In this document: positions 9,914 to 17,668 of the stretch, in pieces | Position numbering within the stretch: position 1 is the first letter of the stretch | Layout of the letters: each line of letters begins with the position of its first letter | Assembly: GCA_021795795.1 (NCBI GenBank) | Contig: JAJYPA010000082.1 | Location: 1-21,991 of the forward strand | Reading direction: 5' to 3' | DNA length: 21,991 nucleotides | From: Pseudomonadota bacterium | Lineage (GTDB): Bacteria > Pseudomonadota > Gammaproteobacteria > Halothiobacillales > Halothiobacillaceae | The notes under the pieces: generated by a model | What the model was told of the DNA's origin: nothing | The model's database searches: none | Seen by the model: the letters and a program-made list of their open reading frames with translations, nothing else | Position numbers and translations under genes: made by a program

Positions 9914-10341
9914 TGCGTCTGAATACTTTATCGCCTGCTGACGGCAGCCACAAAGAGCGCACTCGCGTTGGTCGTGGTGTTGGCTCGGGTCTGGGTAAGA
10001 CAGCAGGTCGCGGCCACAAGGGTCAGAAGTCACGTTCGGGTGGCTTCCACAAGACAGGTTTCGAAGGTGGTCAGATGCCTATCCAGCGTCGTCTGCCCAA
10101 GATGGGCTTCCGTTCGCTGCGTGCTCTGGCGTCTGCCGAGATCCGTACCTCTGAACTCAATAAGCTTGATGGCGTAGTTTCTCTTGAAACGTTGAAAGCC
10201 GCTGGCCTGATTCGAAACGATGTTCGCTTCGTTAAGATCATGCTTTCCGGCGAAGTGACCAAGCCTGTTCAGGTTCAAGGTATACGTGTCAGCAAGGGTG
10301 CATTGAGCGCTATTGTTGCAGCCGGTGGAAAAGCGGAGTAA
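9913..10341 (+). CDS. rplO: 50S ribosomal protein L15
   Basis: L15 is a large-subunit protein with a long extended N-terminal tail that enters the 23S core. The product has 142 residues (E. coli 144). The tail is glycine- and arginine-rich: [27 protein letters not shown] at about residues 18-44, followed by [17 protein letters not shown]. It starts in the overlap TAATG with rpmD, with AGGAG upstream. secY follows after 3 bp. Confidence 0.97.
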   Translation: MRLNTLSPADGSHKERTRVGRGVGSGLGKTAGRGHKGQKSRSGGFHKTGFEGGQMPIQRRLPKMGFRSLRALASAEIRTSELNKLDGVVSLETLKAAGLIRNDVRFVKIMLSGEVTKPVQVQGIRVSKGALSAIVAAGGKAE

Positions 10342-10344
10342 CCC

Positions 10345-11679
10345 GTGGCGCTATCAAATGCCGGAGTAGCAAGTTTGGCGGGTGCAGGTCGGTTGACCGA
10401 GCTCCGTCAGCGCATTTTCTTCGTGATTATGGTGCTGGTTGTCTATCGAATAGGCACATTCATTCCCTTGCCTGGTATTGACGTCAACGTGATGCGTACT
10501 TTGTTTACGCAGAACTCCGGCGGCATTCTTGGCATGATGAATATGTTTTCCGGTGGCGCATTGTCGCGGATGTCCCTGTTTGCGCTGGGGGTGATGCCCT
10601 ACATTTCAGCCTCAATTATCGTGCAGCTGCTTTCATCGGTTCTGCCGTCGCTTGAGCGGATCAAGAAGGAAGGCGAGGCCGGTCGCAGAAAGATCACGCA
10701 GTACACACGTTACGGAACCTTGGGTCTTGGTCTGGTCCAGGCATTGGGCGTTTCCATCGCCCTGCAAGGTCAGTCTGTCGGCGGACAAAGTCTGGTGTAT
10801 ACACCGGGTTTTGGTTTCTTGTTCGTCGCAACCATGACTCTGCTCACCGGTACCATGCTGCTGGTATGGCTCGGTGAGCAGATCACAGAGCGTGGTGTCG
10901 GCAATGGTATCTCATTGATCATCTTCGCTGGTATTGTGGCCGGCTTGCCTACCGCCATTGGTGGTACGGCCGAGTTGGTTCGTACGGGTGAGCTTGGTGT
11001 CATTACCCTGCTTATTCTGGCTGTACTGATAGTTGCGGTTACAGCTTTTGTTGTGTTCGTCGAGCGTGGTCAGCGTCGCATTACCGTCAACTACGCGCGT
11101 CGTCAGCAAGGGCGAGGCATGTCGGGGCAGCAGTCTTCTCATCTGCCGCTGAAGCTCAATATGGCCGGTGTGATTCCGCCCATTTTTGCTTCCAGTATCA
11201 TCCTGTTCCCGGCAACACTGGGTAACTGGTTGGGTCAGCAGGAGAACATGGCTTGGCTGCGTAATATTTCTACTGCTCTATCGCCTGGTCAGCCCCTGTA
11301 TGTTGGTTTGTACGCAGCTGCGATTATTTTCTTCTGCTTTTTCTATACAGCATTGGTTTTTAACTCGCGTGAGACAGCGGACAACCTGAAGCGTTCAGGT
11401 GCGTTCGTGCCGGGTATTCGCCCTGGTGAACACACTGCTCGTTATATCGATAAGGTGCTCACTCGTTTGACATTCTGGGGTGCTTTGTACATCACTGCGG
11501 TCTGTCTGCTGCCAGAATTCCTGATTCTGTACTGGAATGTGCCTTTCTATTTTGGCGGCACTTCACTGTTGATCATCGTGGTTGTTTTGATGGACTTCAT
11601 GGCTCAGGTTCAATCCCATCTGGTTTCCCACCAGTACGATAGCTTGGTGCGTAAAGCACACTTCAAGTCTGGATTATAA
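10345..11679 (+). CDS. secY: Preprotein translocase subunit SecY
   Basis: SecY is the channel of the inner-membrane translocon, working with SecE, SecG and the SecA motor. The product has 444 residues (E. coli 443) and about ten hydrophobic membrane segments, starting with [23 protein letters not shown]. Conserved features include the helix 2 region [21 protein letters not shown], the loop [20 protein letters not shown], and [20 protein letters not shown] in the cytosolic loop that contacts SecA. The start is a GTG at 10345, supported by GGAG at 10335-10338, 6 nt upstream. It lies 3 bp after rplO. The usual gammaproteobacterial neighbour rpmJ does not follow. Confidence 0.98.
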   Translation: MALSNAGVASLAGAGRLTELRQRIFFVIMVLVVYRIGTFIPLPGIDVNVMRTLFTQNSGGILGMMNMFSGGALSRMSLFALGVMPYISASIIVQLLSSVLPSLERIKKEGEAGRRKITQYTRYGTLGLGLVQALGVSIALQGQSVGGQSLVYTPGFGFLFVATMTLLTGTMLLVWLGEQITERGVGNGISLIIFAGIVAGLPTAIGGTAELVRTGELGVITLLILAVLIVAVTAFVVFVERGQRRITVNYARRQQGRGMSGQQSSHLPLKLNMAGVIPPIFASSIILFPATLGNWLGQQENMAWLRNISTALSPGQPLYVGLYAAAIIFFCFFYTALVFNSRETADNLKRSGAFVPGIRPGEHTARYIDKVLTRLTFWGALYITAVCLLPEFLILYWNVPFYFGGTSLLIIVVVLMDFMAQVQSHLVSHQYDSLVRKAHFKSGL

Positions 11680-11683
11680 GAAT

Positions 11684-11716
11684 ACGGGATCATTGTCTTG
11701 ATTCCGTGCCCTTTTT
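11684..11716 (+). terminator. Terminator-like hairpin after secY
   Basis: ACGGGATCA (11684-11692) pairs with TGATTCCGT (11699-11707) in a 9-bp stem with one G-U pair and a 6-nt loop. GCCC and then a T5 run (11712-11716) follow. The T-run is offset by 4 nt and the stem is only moderately GC-rich, so termination is probably partial. It overlaps the promoter candidate next to it. Confidence 0.5.
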
Positions 11717-11726
11717 GTTTTATAGT
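11698..11726 (+). promoter_or_regulatory. Candidate sigma70-type promoter for rpsM-rpsK-rpsD-rpoA-rplQ
   Basis: TTGATT (11698-11703) and TATAGT (11721-11726) are exactly 17 nt apart and match 4 of 6 and 5 of 6 consensus bases. Transcription would start about 23 nt before the rpsM ATG, giving a short leader. In E. coli the alpha operon also has its own promoter upstream of rpsM. Its -35 element lies in the 3' arm of the preceding hairpin. Confidence 0.6.
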
Positions 11727-11755
11727 TTCGCGCTCATTTTTTAAGGTGATCTTCG

Positions 11756-12112
11756 ATGGCACGTATCGCGGGAATTAATATTCCAGTGCAAAAACATGTA
11801 GTTATTGCACTCACATCCATTTATGGCATTGGCACTACCCGTGCGCAGACAATTTGCCAAGCTTCCGGTGTCGAGCCGAGCCGTAAGGTTCGTGACTTGT
11901 CAGAGTCCGAAGTCGAGGCGTTACGCGCCGAAGTGGCCAAATTTGTCGTCGAAGGTGACCTTCGGCGTGATGTCTCCATGAACATCAAACGTTTGATGGA
12001 TCTGGGTTGTTATCGTGGGTTGCGGCATCGTCGCGGCCTGCCACTCCGTGGACAGCGCACACGGACAAATGCACGGACTCGTAAGGGTCCGCGTCGCCTG
12101 GTTAAGCGCTAA
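11756..12112 (+). CDS. rpsM: 30S ribosomal protein S13
   Basis: S13 sits in the 30S head, contacts P-site tRNA and makes bridges to L5. The 118-residue product has the E. coli length. It starts [33 protein letters not shown] and ends in the basic tail [25 protein letters not shown] that reaches the tRNAs. AAGGTGA at 11743-11749 precedes the ATG by 6 nt. It is the first gene after a candidate promoter, so the alpha-type group may be a semi-independent unit. Confidence 0.98.
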   Translation: MARIAGINIPVQKHVVIALTSIYGIGTTRAQTICQASGVEPSRKVRDLSESEVEALRAEVAKFVVEGDLRRDVSMNIKRLMDLGCYRGLRHRRGLPLRGQRTRTNARTRKGPRRLVKR

Positions 12113-12118
12113 TCAGGC
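12096..12118 (+). promoter_or_regulatory. Hairpin spanning the rpsM stop codon
   Basis: GCCTGGTTA (12096-12104) can pair with TAATCAGGC (12110-12118) in a 9-bp stem with one G-U pair and a 5-nt loop. The 3' arm contains the rpsM stop codon. It is followed by TTAATATTC rather than a U-tract, so termination is not expected. A role in mRNA processing or in tuning rpsK translation is possible but unproven. Confidence 0.35.
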
Positions 12119-12154
12119 TTAATATTCTTCGATTTACGAGAGTAGGATTACTAA

Positions 12155-12544
12155 ATGGCTAAATCTAATGCCCCTGCGCGCAAGAAAATCAAGCGCGTGG
12201 TCACAGATGCTGTGGCTCATGTCCACGCGTCCTTCAATAACACAATCGTGACAATTACCGATCGTCAAGGTAATGCCCTGAGCTGGGCCACATCCGGTGG
12301 TTCCGGTTTTCGTGGTTCACGTAAGTCAACGCCTTTTGCGGCACAGGTTGCTGCTGAACGTGCTGGAGAAGCGGCCAAGGCTTACGGCGTAAAGAACATT
12401 GATGTCGAGATCAAAGGTCCAGGCCCAGGTCGCGAGTCAACCATTCGTGCGTTGAATTCGGTCGGTTTCAAGGTTGGCGTCATTACTGATGTCACGCCGA
12501 TCCCCCACAATGGTTGCCGTCCGCCTAAAAAGCGTCGTGTCTGA
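12155..12544 (+). CDS. rpsK: 30S ribosomal protein S11
   Basis: S11 forms part of the platform around the mRNA exit and E site. The 129-residue product has the E. coli length. It shows [47 protein letters not shown] and ends [12 protein letters not shown], the segment that in E. coli carries an isoaspartate formed at Asn. A 42-bp gap precedes it, with GAGTAGGA before the ATG. Confidence 0.98.
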   Translation: MAKSNAPARKKIKRVVTDAVAHVHASFNNTIVTITDRQGNALSWATSGGSGFRGSRKSTPFAAQVAAERAGEAAKAYGVKNIDVEIKGPGPGRESTIRALNSVGFKVGVITDVTPIPHNGCRPPKKRRV

Positions 12545-12557
12545 GAGGTATTAGATT

Positions 12558-13181
12558 ATGGCTCGTTATCTTGGTCCTAAATGTAAATTAAGTCGCCGCG
12601 AAGGCACTGACCTTTTCCTAAAATCTGGTGTGCGTTCACACGAAGACAAATGTCATCATGATCGTGCTCCCGGTCAACATGGAGCCGCGCGTAAGCAGAA
12701 AGTTTCTGAATATGGCGTACAGCTTCGTGAGAAGCAGAAGCTGCGTCGTATTTACGGTGTGCTCGAGCGCCAGTTCGCAAACTATTTCAAGAAAGCGGCA
12801 CAACTGAAAGGTTCTACTGGGGAAAACCTTCTGCAATTGCTTGAGTGCCGTCTGGATAACGTGGTTTATCGCATGGGCTTTGGTTCTACGCGTTCTGAAT
12901 CACGCCAGTTGGTTTCCCATCGTGCCATTACCGTCAATGGCGAAGTGGTCAACATCGCTTCTTATCAAGTGGCTGCTAACGACGTTGTTGCTGTTCGTGA
13001 ATCTTCACGTAAGCAACAGCGCATCAAGGATTCTCTTGAAATTGCCGCGCAGCGACCTGACGTGTCGTGGATTTCTGTCGACGCAGCGAAGATGGAAGGC
13101 GTATTCAAATCGGCTCCTTCTCGCGATGAGTTACCAGCCGAAATCAACGAATCACTCGTTGTCGAATTGTATTCCAAGTAA
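12558..13181 (+). CDS. rpsD: 30S ribosomal protein S4
   Basis: S4 nucleates assembly of the 30S body, affects decoding accuracy and, in E. coli, represses the alpha operon by binding the rpsM leader. The product has 207 residues (E. coli 206). It begins [20 protein letters not shown], and its S4 RNA-binding domain at about residues 98-160 includes [31 protein letters not shown]. Cysteines 9 and 32 are present but not the four-Cys zinc knuckle of some S4 proteins. AGAGGT precedes the ATG. Confidence 0.98.
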   Translation: MARYLGPKCKLSRREGTDLFLKSGVRSHEDKCHHDRAPGQHGAARKQKVSEYGVQLREKQKLRRIYGVLERQFANYFKKAAQLKGSTGENLLQLLECRLDNVVYRMGFGSTRSESRQLVSHRAITVNGEVVNIASYQVAANDVVAVRESSRKQQRIKDSLEIAAQRPDVSWISVDAAKMEGVFKSAPSRDELPAEINESLVVELYSK

Positions 13182-13197
13182 TTAACGGGGGTTTGTC

Positions 13198-14193
13198 ATG
13201 CAATTGGGTTCTACCGAACTGCTTAAGCCACGACTGGTCGATGTCCAGGTTTTGGATGCGACGCGGGCCCGTGTCGTGCTGGAGCCGCTTGAGCGTGGCT
13301 TCGGTTATACACTTGGTAATGCGCTTCGTCGTATTCTCCTTTCTTCCATCCCTGGCGTTGCTGTAACCGAAGCGGAGATTGAAGGCGTCGTTCATGAGTA
13401 CACTACTATTGAAGGTGTGCATGAGGATGTGCTGGAAATTCTGCTCAATCTTAAAGGACTTTCGGTCGTCCTGCATGGTCGCGATGAAGCCATGCTGAGC
13501 ATCAAGAAGACCGGTGCTGGTGCAATTACGGCTGCCGATATCAAGGCAGATCATGCTGTTGAAATCATCAATCCTGAGCATCACATTGCCACATTGAATG
13601 ATCAAGGCAGCCTGGTCATGACCTTCAAGGTTGCCCGTGGTAAAGGTTATGTCCCTGCCAGTGCACGTCGTGAAGAGGCGGGTGGTCAGATTGGTCGTCT
13701 ACTGGTCGATGCTTCCTTTTCTCCACTGCGTCGCGTCTCCTACTCAGTAGAGCGTGCGCGTGTCGAGCAGCGCACCGACCTTGATTCACTGGTTCTTGAC
13801 ATCGAAACCAACGGTTCTATTTCTGCCGAAGATGCCATTCGTCAAGCAGCTGGGATTCTGGTGGATCAGTTGTCCGTCTTTGTAGATCTCAAGGCTGAAA
13901 AAGTAGAGCCGGTCATTGAACAGGCACCTACGGTTGATCCTGTCCTGCTACGCCCGGTTGATGATCTGGAATTGACCGTACGATCAGCGAACTGCTTGAA
14001 AGCCGAGAACATTTATTACATCGGTGATCTCATTCAGCGTACAGAAATCGAGTTGTTGAAAACGCCGAATCTGGGCAAGAAGTCCCTGACTGAAATCAAG
14101 GACGTGCTGGCCAAGCAAGGTTTATCTCTTGGCCAACGTCTCGAGAACTGGCCACCTGCAGAGCTTTTGAATCTCGCTGAGTCGAAGATTTAA
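13198..14193 (+). CDS. rpoA: DNA-directed RNA polymerase subunit alpha
   Basis: The alpha subunit dimerises to seed RNA polymerase assembly and contacts activators and UP elements. The product has 331 residues (E. coli 329). The N-terminal domain (to about 235) includes [26 protein letters not shown] at about residues 28-53. After a short linker, the C-terminal domain has [28 protein letters not shown] (251-278); Arg262, Asn265, Cys266 and Lys268 align with the DNA-binding residues Arg265, Asn268, Cys269 and Lys271 of E. coli. GGGGG precedes the ATG. Confidence 0.98.
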   Translation: MQLGSTELLKPRLVDVQVLDATRARVVLEPLERGFGYTLGNALRRILLSSIPGVAVTEAEIEGVVHEYTTIEGVHEDVLEILLNLKGLSVVLHGRDEAMLSIKKTGAGAITAADIKADHAVEIINPEHHIATLNDQGSLVMTFKVARGKGYVPASARREEAGGQIGRLLVDASFSPLRRVSYSVERARVEQRTDLDSLVLDIETNGSISAEDAIRQAAGILVDQLSVFVDLKAEKVEPVIEQAPTVDPVLLRPVDDLELTVRSANCLKAENIYYIGDLIQRTEIELLKTPNLGKKSLTEIKDVLAKQGLSLGQRLENWPPAELLNLAESKI

Positions 14194-14222
14194 GGCGATT
14201 TGAATTTTTTGGGGTATTTGAC

Positions 14223-14603
14223 ATGCGTCACCGTCTTTCTGGTCGTCAACTCGGCCGTAACTCTGCACAGCGTAATGCGCTGATGCGTTCTTTAACCAAC
14301 TCACTGATTGAACATGAGTTGATCAAAACAACTTTGCCGAAGGCAAAGGAGCTGCGTCGTTTCGCTGAACCTTTGATTACTCTGGCAAAGGATGACTCCG
14401 TGCACGCGCGTCGTCTGGCTTTTGCTCAGACCCGCAACAAGGAAGTCGTCGGTAAGTTGTTTTCAAACCTGGGTCCGCGCTTTAAAGCACGTGCTGGTGG
14501 TTATGTACGTATTCTCAAGTGCGGTAATCGTGCTGGCGATAATGCGCCCATGGCTTACGTCGAGTTCGTGCAACGTGGCGAAGCTGCGGCTACCTCTGAG
14601 TAA
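14223..14603 (+). CDS. rplQ: 50S ribosomal protein L17
   Basis: L17 lies on the solvent side of the large subunit near the tunnel exit. The product has 126 residues (E. coli 127). It begins [46 protein letters not shown], the conserved core, and ends with an Ala/Glu-rich tail. GGGGTA precedes the ATG. It is the last gene of the ribosomal block, and an intrinsic terminator follows 23 bp after its stop. Confidence 0.98.
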   Translation: MRHRLSGRQLGRNSAQRNALMRSLTNSLIEHELIKTTLPKAKELRRFAEPLITLAKDDSVHARRLAFAQTRNKEVVGKLFSNLGPRFKARAGGYVRILKCGNRAGDNAPMAYVEFVQRGEAAATSE

Positions 14604-14626
14604 TATCATTTCAGGTTGACTTGAAG

Positions 14627-14652
14627 AAAACCGGCTAGAAGCCGGTTTTTTT
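14627..14652 (+). terminator. Intrinsic terminator of the ribosomal gene block
   Basis: AAAACCGGCT (14627-14636) pairs with AGCCGGTTTT (14640-14649) around an AGA loop, and the T-run extends to 14652. It has a GC-rich core and a seven-T tail, a textbook rho-independent terminator just after rplQ. Confidence 0.92.
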
Positions 14653-14681
14653 GCATTCTCGGTTGTTATTTTGGTCCGCCT

Positions 14682-14708
14682 TTGTCAGACTCATGCGGTT
14701 TGTATCAT
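14682..14708 (+). promoter_or_regulatory. Weak candidate promoter for the exported helical protein
   Basis: TTGTCA (14682-14687) and TATCAT (14703-14708) each match 5 of 6 consensus bases, but the spacer is only 15 nt, shorter than optimal. It lies between the rplQ terminator and the next start codon, where a promoter is expected. Confidence 0.35.
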
Positions 14709-14724
14709 TCGTTTCATTATTGAT

Positions 14725-14729
14725 GAGGA
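14725..14729 (+). promoter_or_regulatory. Shine-Dalgarno site deciding the start at 14735
   Basis: GAGGA lies 5 nt before the ATG at 14735 and is the only good site among the in-frame starts. Choosing that ATG also gives a normal signal peptide. Confidence 0.75.
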
Positions 14730-14734
14730 TATTC

Positions 14735-15385
14735 ATGTCTGTTTCCAATAAATTCCGCGGTATTCGTCATTCTGCTCTGGCCCTTGGCGTCGTTCTGGGG
14801 TTGATGACAGTCGGCGCCTACGCAGCAGATGCACCCGCGACTCAAGCTGCGCAGCCTGCGATGCCAACCTTGTCTCCGGAACAAATGGAGCTGATGAAGG
14901 ACTTTCAGCAAACCCGTCAGGAGATAGGCGCGCTTGAGCAGAAGCTTCAGGGTATCGAGGCGGAGGCTTATAAGAATAATCCAAAGCTAAGCAAGCAGCG
15001 CGATGGTCTTCGTGACTCAATCAAGGCGGCGATGTCTGATAAGGACTTTGATGCTCAAGCCAAATACGATGAACTGAAGGCCTTGGTTACTAAAATCCAG
15101 GGCATGCAGGAAAATGATCCGGAGCGTGCGAAAGCTATCCAGAAATTCCGTGAAGGTCAGCAGGAATTTGAACAGCGTCAGGCCAAGGCATTCCAGGATC
15201 CTAAAATCCAGAAGCAGTCCGAAAAACTTCGTAACGATGTTCGTGCAGCCATGATTAAGGTTGATCCGAAGGCCAAGGGTATGTTTACAGAGCTGGATAC
15301 CAAAGAGAAGCATATGCAAGACCTGCAAGAGAGGGCCATGAAGATGCAAGGCTCTGAGCAAGTGGTGCCTGAACCGTCTAAATAA
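14735..15385 (+). CDS. Exported helical protein of unknown function with an internal repeat
   Basis: I do not recognise this family. From the ATG at 14735 the product has 216 residues. Residues 1-30 form a signal peptide: a basic start (NKFRGIRH), a hydrophobic stretch and an AYA-AD cleavage site, so a periplasmic location is likely. A Pro/Ala-rich linker (31-47) leads to a highly charged, Gln/Lys/Glu-rich helical region with coiled-coil character. Residues 82-100 and 155-173 are similar (NPKLSKQ...IKAAM and DPKIQKQ...VRAAM), 9 of 19 identical, suggesting duplication of a unit of about 73 residues. There are no cysteines and no visible catalytic motif. An in-frame start at 14651 falls inside the rplQ terminator and is rejected. 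The gene stands alone between two terminators. A periplasmic chaperone or envelope-stress role is one guess, without direct support. Confidence 0.8.
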   Translation: MSVSNKFRGIRHSALALGVVLGLMTVGAYAADAPATQAAQPAMPTLSPEQMELMKDFQQTRQEIGALEQKLQGIEAEAYKNNPKLSKQRDGLRDSIKAAMSDKDFDAQAKYDELKALVTKIQGMQENDPERAKAIQKFREGQQEFEQRQAKAFQDPKIQKQSEKLRNDVRAAMIKVDPKAKGMFTELDTKEKHMQDLQERAMKMQGSEQVVPEPSK

Positions 15386-15439
15386 TTACTGAGTCAGGGT
15401 TCACGGATTCAGTTGATCACTGAGCCAATTTGAATGATT

Positions 15440-15462
15440 ACCCGGCTGAGGCCGGGTTTTTT
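15440..15462 (+). terminator. Intrinsic terminator after the exported protein gene
   Basis: ACCCGGC (15440-15446) pairs with GCCGGGT (15451-15457) around a TGAG loop, and the T-run reaches 15462. It sits between two convergent genes. Read on the minus strand the stem is followed by TAATCATTC, so it would serve uvrB poorly. Confidence 0.9.
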
Positions 15463-15478
15463 GTGTTCGTGGCTCTTC

Positions 15479-17518
15479 CTATTTTGCGTCGGCGGCAATC
15501 AGTTGTTCTTGTAGCCGATGAATTTCATCCCGGACACGCGCGGCCGCCTCGAATTCAAGATCCTTGGCTAGCCGATACATTTTGGCTTCGCGCTCCTTGA
15601 TCTGCTTCAGGACTTGTTCAGAACTCATGGTGATGCTGAAATCGCTCGCTGTTTCTGCCACTTGTGCCATTCTCCTGCTCTTCTGGCCTGCGCCGCGGGA
15701 GCCGGGAATCTTGTAGTCACCTGACTGCAGAATATCATCTACCCGTTTGTCGATTCCTTTGGGCGTGATGCCTTGTTCCAGATTGTGCTGGATCTGCTTG
15801 GCTCGCCGTCGGTCTGTCTCATCAATCGCCTTGCGCATGGCATCCGTGATTCGGTCTGCATACAAAATGGCTTTGCCGTGAAGGTTTCTGGCGGCCCGAC
15901 CGATGGTTTGAATCAATGATCGCTCTGATCGCAGGAAGCCTTCCTTGTCGGCATCGAAAATGGCAACGAGTGAGACTTCAGGGATATCCAGACCTTCGCG
16001 TAGCAGGTTTATGCCGATAAGTGCATCAAAAATCCCAAGCCTCAGGTCGCGGATAATCTCGACGCGCTCGACCGTATCGACATCGGAATGGAGGTAGCGA
16101 ACGCGCACATCATGTTCTGCCAGATAATCGGCAAGATCTTCTGCCATCCGTTTCGTCAGTGTTGTAATCAGTACTCGTTCGCGGCGTGTGGCACGGTCGC
16201 GAATCTCCGAGAGCACATCGTCGACCTGACTTGCGACGGGTCGGATTTCAATTTCCGGATCGACCAGACCGGTGGGTCGGACCACCTGTTCGACAACTTG
16301 CGCCGAATGGCTGCCCTCATACGGACCGGGCGTGGCCGATACATGAATGGTCTGCGGCATCATTCGTTCGAACTCATCGAATTTCAATGGGCGATTATCG
16401 AGCGCGGAGGGTAGCCGGAAACCGAAATTGACCAGGGTTTCCTTGCGGGAACGATCCCCCTTATACATCGCCCCGAGCTGTGGGACGGTGACATGGGATT
16501 CGTCGATAATCAGCAAGGCATCGGGTGGTAGGTAGTCGTAGAGGCAAGGCGGCGGTTCGCCGGGTTGACGTCCGGACAGGTAACGTGAGTAGTTTTCAAT
16601 GCCATTGCAGTACCCCAACTCGTACATCATTTCGATGTCGAAGCGTGTGCGTTGCGCGAGTCGTTGGGCCTCGACCAGTTTGTTCTCCGCATTCAGGTGT
16701 TCCAGTTGCTGGGCCAGTTCATCCTTGATGGTTTCGACGGCAGCCAGAATCCGTTCACGCGGCGTGACATAGTGCGAGGACGGGTAGATGGTGAAGCGAG
16801 GCAGCCGACGCCGAACAGCGCCGGTGAGCGGGTCGAACAAGGAAATCTGCTCGATTTCGTCGTCAAACAGTTCGACGCGAACGCCTTCGTCGTCGGATTC
16901 GGACGGGTGGATATCGATCACATCGCCGCGCACGCGATAAGTGCCGCGGCGAAATTCCATATCATTGCGGGTGTATTGCATCTCGGCCAGCCGGCGCAGT
17001 ATCTGACGCTGATCCGCCTTTTCTCCGCGAACCAGATGCAAAATCATCTTCAGGTAAGCATCCGGGTCGCCGAGGCCGTAGATGGAGGAAACCGTTGCGA
17101 CGATAATGACATCCCGGCGTTCGAGTAGTGCCTTGGTTGCAGAGAGCCGCATCTGCTCGATATGCTCGTTGACCGAGGCATCTTTCTCGATGAATGTGTC
17201 CGATGCGGGCACGTAGGCTTCCGGCTGATAGTAATCGTAGTAAGAGACGAAATATTCAACCGCGTTATTCGGGAAAAATCCTTTCAGCTCGCCATAGAGT
17301 TGGGCGGCCAGCGTTTTGTTCGGTGCCAACACAAGTGCCGGGCGTTGCAACCGGTCGATGACATTCGCGATCGTGAAGGTTTTCCCCGAGCCGGTAACAC
17401 CCAGGAGCGTCTGCTGCGCGAGTCCATCCTGAAGGCCCTCGACGAGTCGAGCAATGGCCGCCGGTTGATCGCCGGCAGGTTGATAATCGGTGACTAAAGT
17501 GAATCGGGTGTCCTGCAT
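15479..17518 (-). CDS. uvrB: Excinuclease ABC subunit B
   Basis: UvrB is the damage-verification helicase-like subunit of nucleotide excision repair; it is loaded by UvrA and recruits UvrC. The product has 679 residues (E. coli 673). Walker A GVTGSGKT lies at 40-47, the beta-hairpin region [12 protein letters not shown] at about 93-104, and the Walker B motif DESH at 339-342. The helicase C-terminal motifs [13 protein letters not shown] and QTIGRAARN follow. The UVR domain (about 632-679, ending [15 protein letters not shown]) binds UvrC. The start is the only one available before an upstream in-frame stop. It has no Shine-Dalgarno sequence, and a TATACT box lies 9 nt upstream, hinting at a leaderless message. 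I see no E. coli-type LexA box. Confidence 0.97.
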   Translation of the reverse strand: MQDTRFTLVTDYQPAGDQPAAIARLVEGLQDGLAQQTLLGVTGSGKTFTIANVIDRLQRPALVLAPNKTLAAQLYGELKGFFPNNAVEYFVSYYDYYQPEAYVPASDTFIEKDASVNEHIEQMRLSATKALLERRDVIIVATVSSIYGLGDPDAYLKMILHLVRGEKADQRQILRRLAEMQYTRNDMEFRRGTYRVRGDVIDIHPSESDDEGVRVELFDDEIEQISLFDPLTGAVRRRLPRFTIYPSSHYVTPRERILAAVETIKDELAQQLEHLNAENKLVEAQRLAQRTRFDIEMMYELGYCNGIENYSRYLSGRQPGEPPPCLYDYLPPDALLIIDESHVTVPQLGAMYKGDRSRKETLVNFGFRLPSALDNRPLKFDEFERMMPQTIHVSATPGPYEGSHSAQVVEQVVRPTGLVDPEIEIRPVASQVDDVLSEIRDRATRRERVLITTLTKRMAEDLADYLAEHDVRVRYLHSDVDTVERVEIIRDLRLGIFDALIGINLLREGLDIPEVSLVAIFDADKEGFLRSERSLIQTIGRAARNLHGKAILYADRITDAMRKAIDETDRRRAKQIQHNLEQGITPKGIDKRVDDILQSGDYKIPGSRGAGQKSRRMAQVAETASDFSITMSSEQVLKQIKEREAKMYRLAKDLEFEAAARVRDEIHRLQEQLIAADAK

Positions 17519-17527
17519 AAGAAGCGA

Positions 17528-17533
17528 AGTATA
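17528..17533 (-). promoter_or_regulatory. Candidate -10 element of uvrB
   Basis: On the minus strand TATACT matches 5 of 6 consensus bases and ends 9 nt before the uvrB ATG. A start site at normal distance would leave a leader of only a few bases. The matching -35 position (17551-17556, CGGATA) is weak and overlaps an inverted repeat, which would fit an activator or repressor site. Confidence 0.4.
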
Positions 17534-17543
17534 GAGGATTGGG

Positions 17544-17559
17544 CATCGGGTATCCGATG
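17544..17559. repeat. Inverted repeat upstream of uvrB, operator-like
   Basis: CATCGG (17544-17549) and CCGATG (17554-17559) form a perfect inverted repeat with a 4-nt spacer (GTAT), 26-41 bp upstream of the uvrB start. It overlaps the predicted -35 position. It is not an E. coli LexA box (CTGT-N8-ACAG). Its length could also arise by chance. Confidence 0.45.
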
Positions 17560-17585
17560 AAATGGATTATCATGTTAAATTGAAT

Positions 17586-17605
17586 CGAATAAATGGGTTT
17601 ATTCG
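17586..17605. repeat. Inverted repeat in the uvrB-rnr intergenic region
   Basis: CGAATAAA (17586-17593) and TTTATTCG (17598-17605) form a perfect 8-bp inverted repeat around TGGG, about midway between the two divergent starts. AT-rich arms with a short spacer suggest a protein-binding site rather than a terminator. Confidence 0.5.
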
Positions 17606-17659
17606 CGGGTTTGTCGCCTGGTAATGTGGCGCAGACTCAATTTTTATGTTTTTACAGAT

Positions 17660-17663
17660 AAGG
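17660..17663 (+). promoter_or_regulatory. Shine-Dalgarno site deciding the rnr start
   Basis: AAGG lies 5 nt before the ATG at 17669. The in-frame ATG at 17624 lacks such a site and would add residues (WRRLNFYVF) not typical of RNase R. Confidence 0.6.
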
Positions 17664-17668
17664 TTTCC

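Noticed and set aside
14651..14734. Upstream in-frame extension of the exported protein (starts at 14651, 14693 or 14723)
   Set aside because: The first lies in the rplQ terminator's T-run and none has a good ribosome binding site. The ATG at 14735 has GAGGA at 5 nt and gives a proper signal peptide.
15440..15462. Bidirectional terminator shared with uvrB
   Set aside because: On the minus strand no T-run follows the stem, so it is called only for the plus strand.
16652..17128. Open frame of 158 codons on the plus strand inside uvrB
   Set aside because: Antisense to conserved UvrB domains, with no supporting signals.
17624..17668. Longer RNase R start at 17624
   Set aside because: No Shine-Dalgarno sequence precedes it, and the extra 15 residues do not resemble RNase R. 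The ATG at 17669 has AAGG and aligns with the family N terminus.
17519..17668. LexA box for uvrB
   Set aside because: An ACAG near 17654 has no CTGT partner at 8 nt, and no other match to the E. coli consensus was found by eye. A different LexA motif cannot be excluded.
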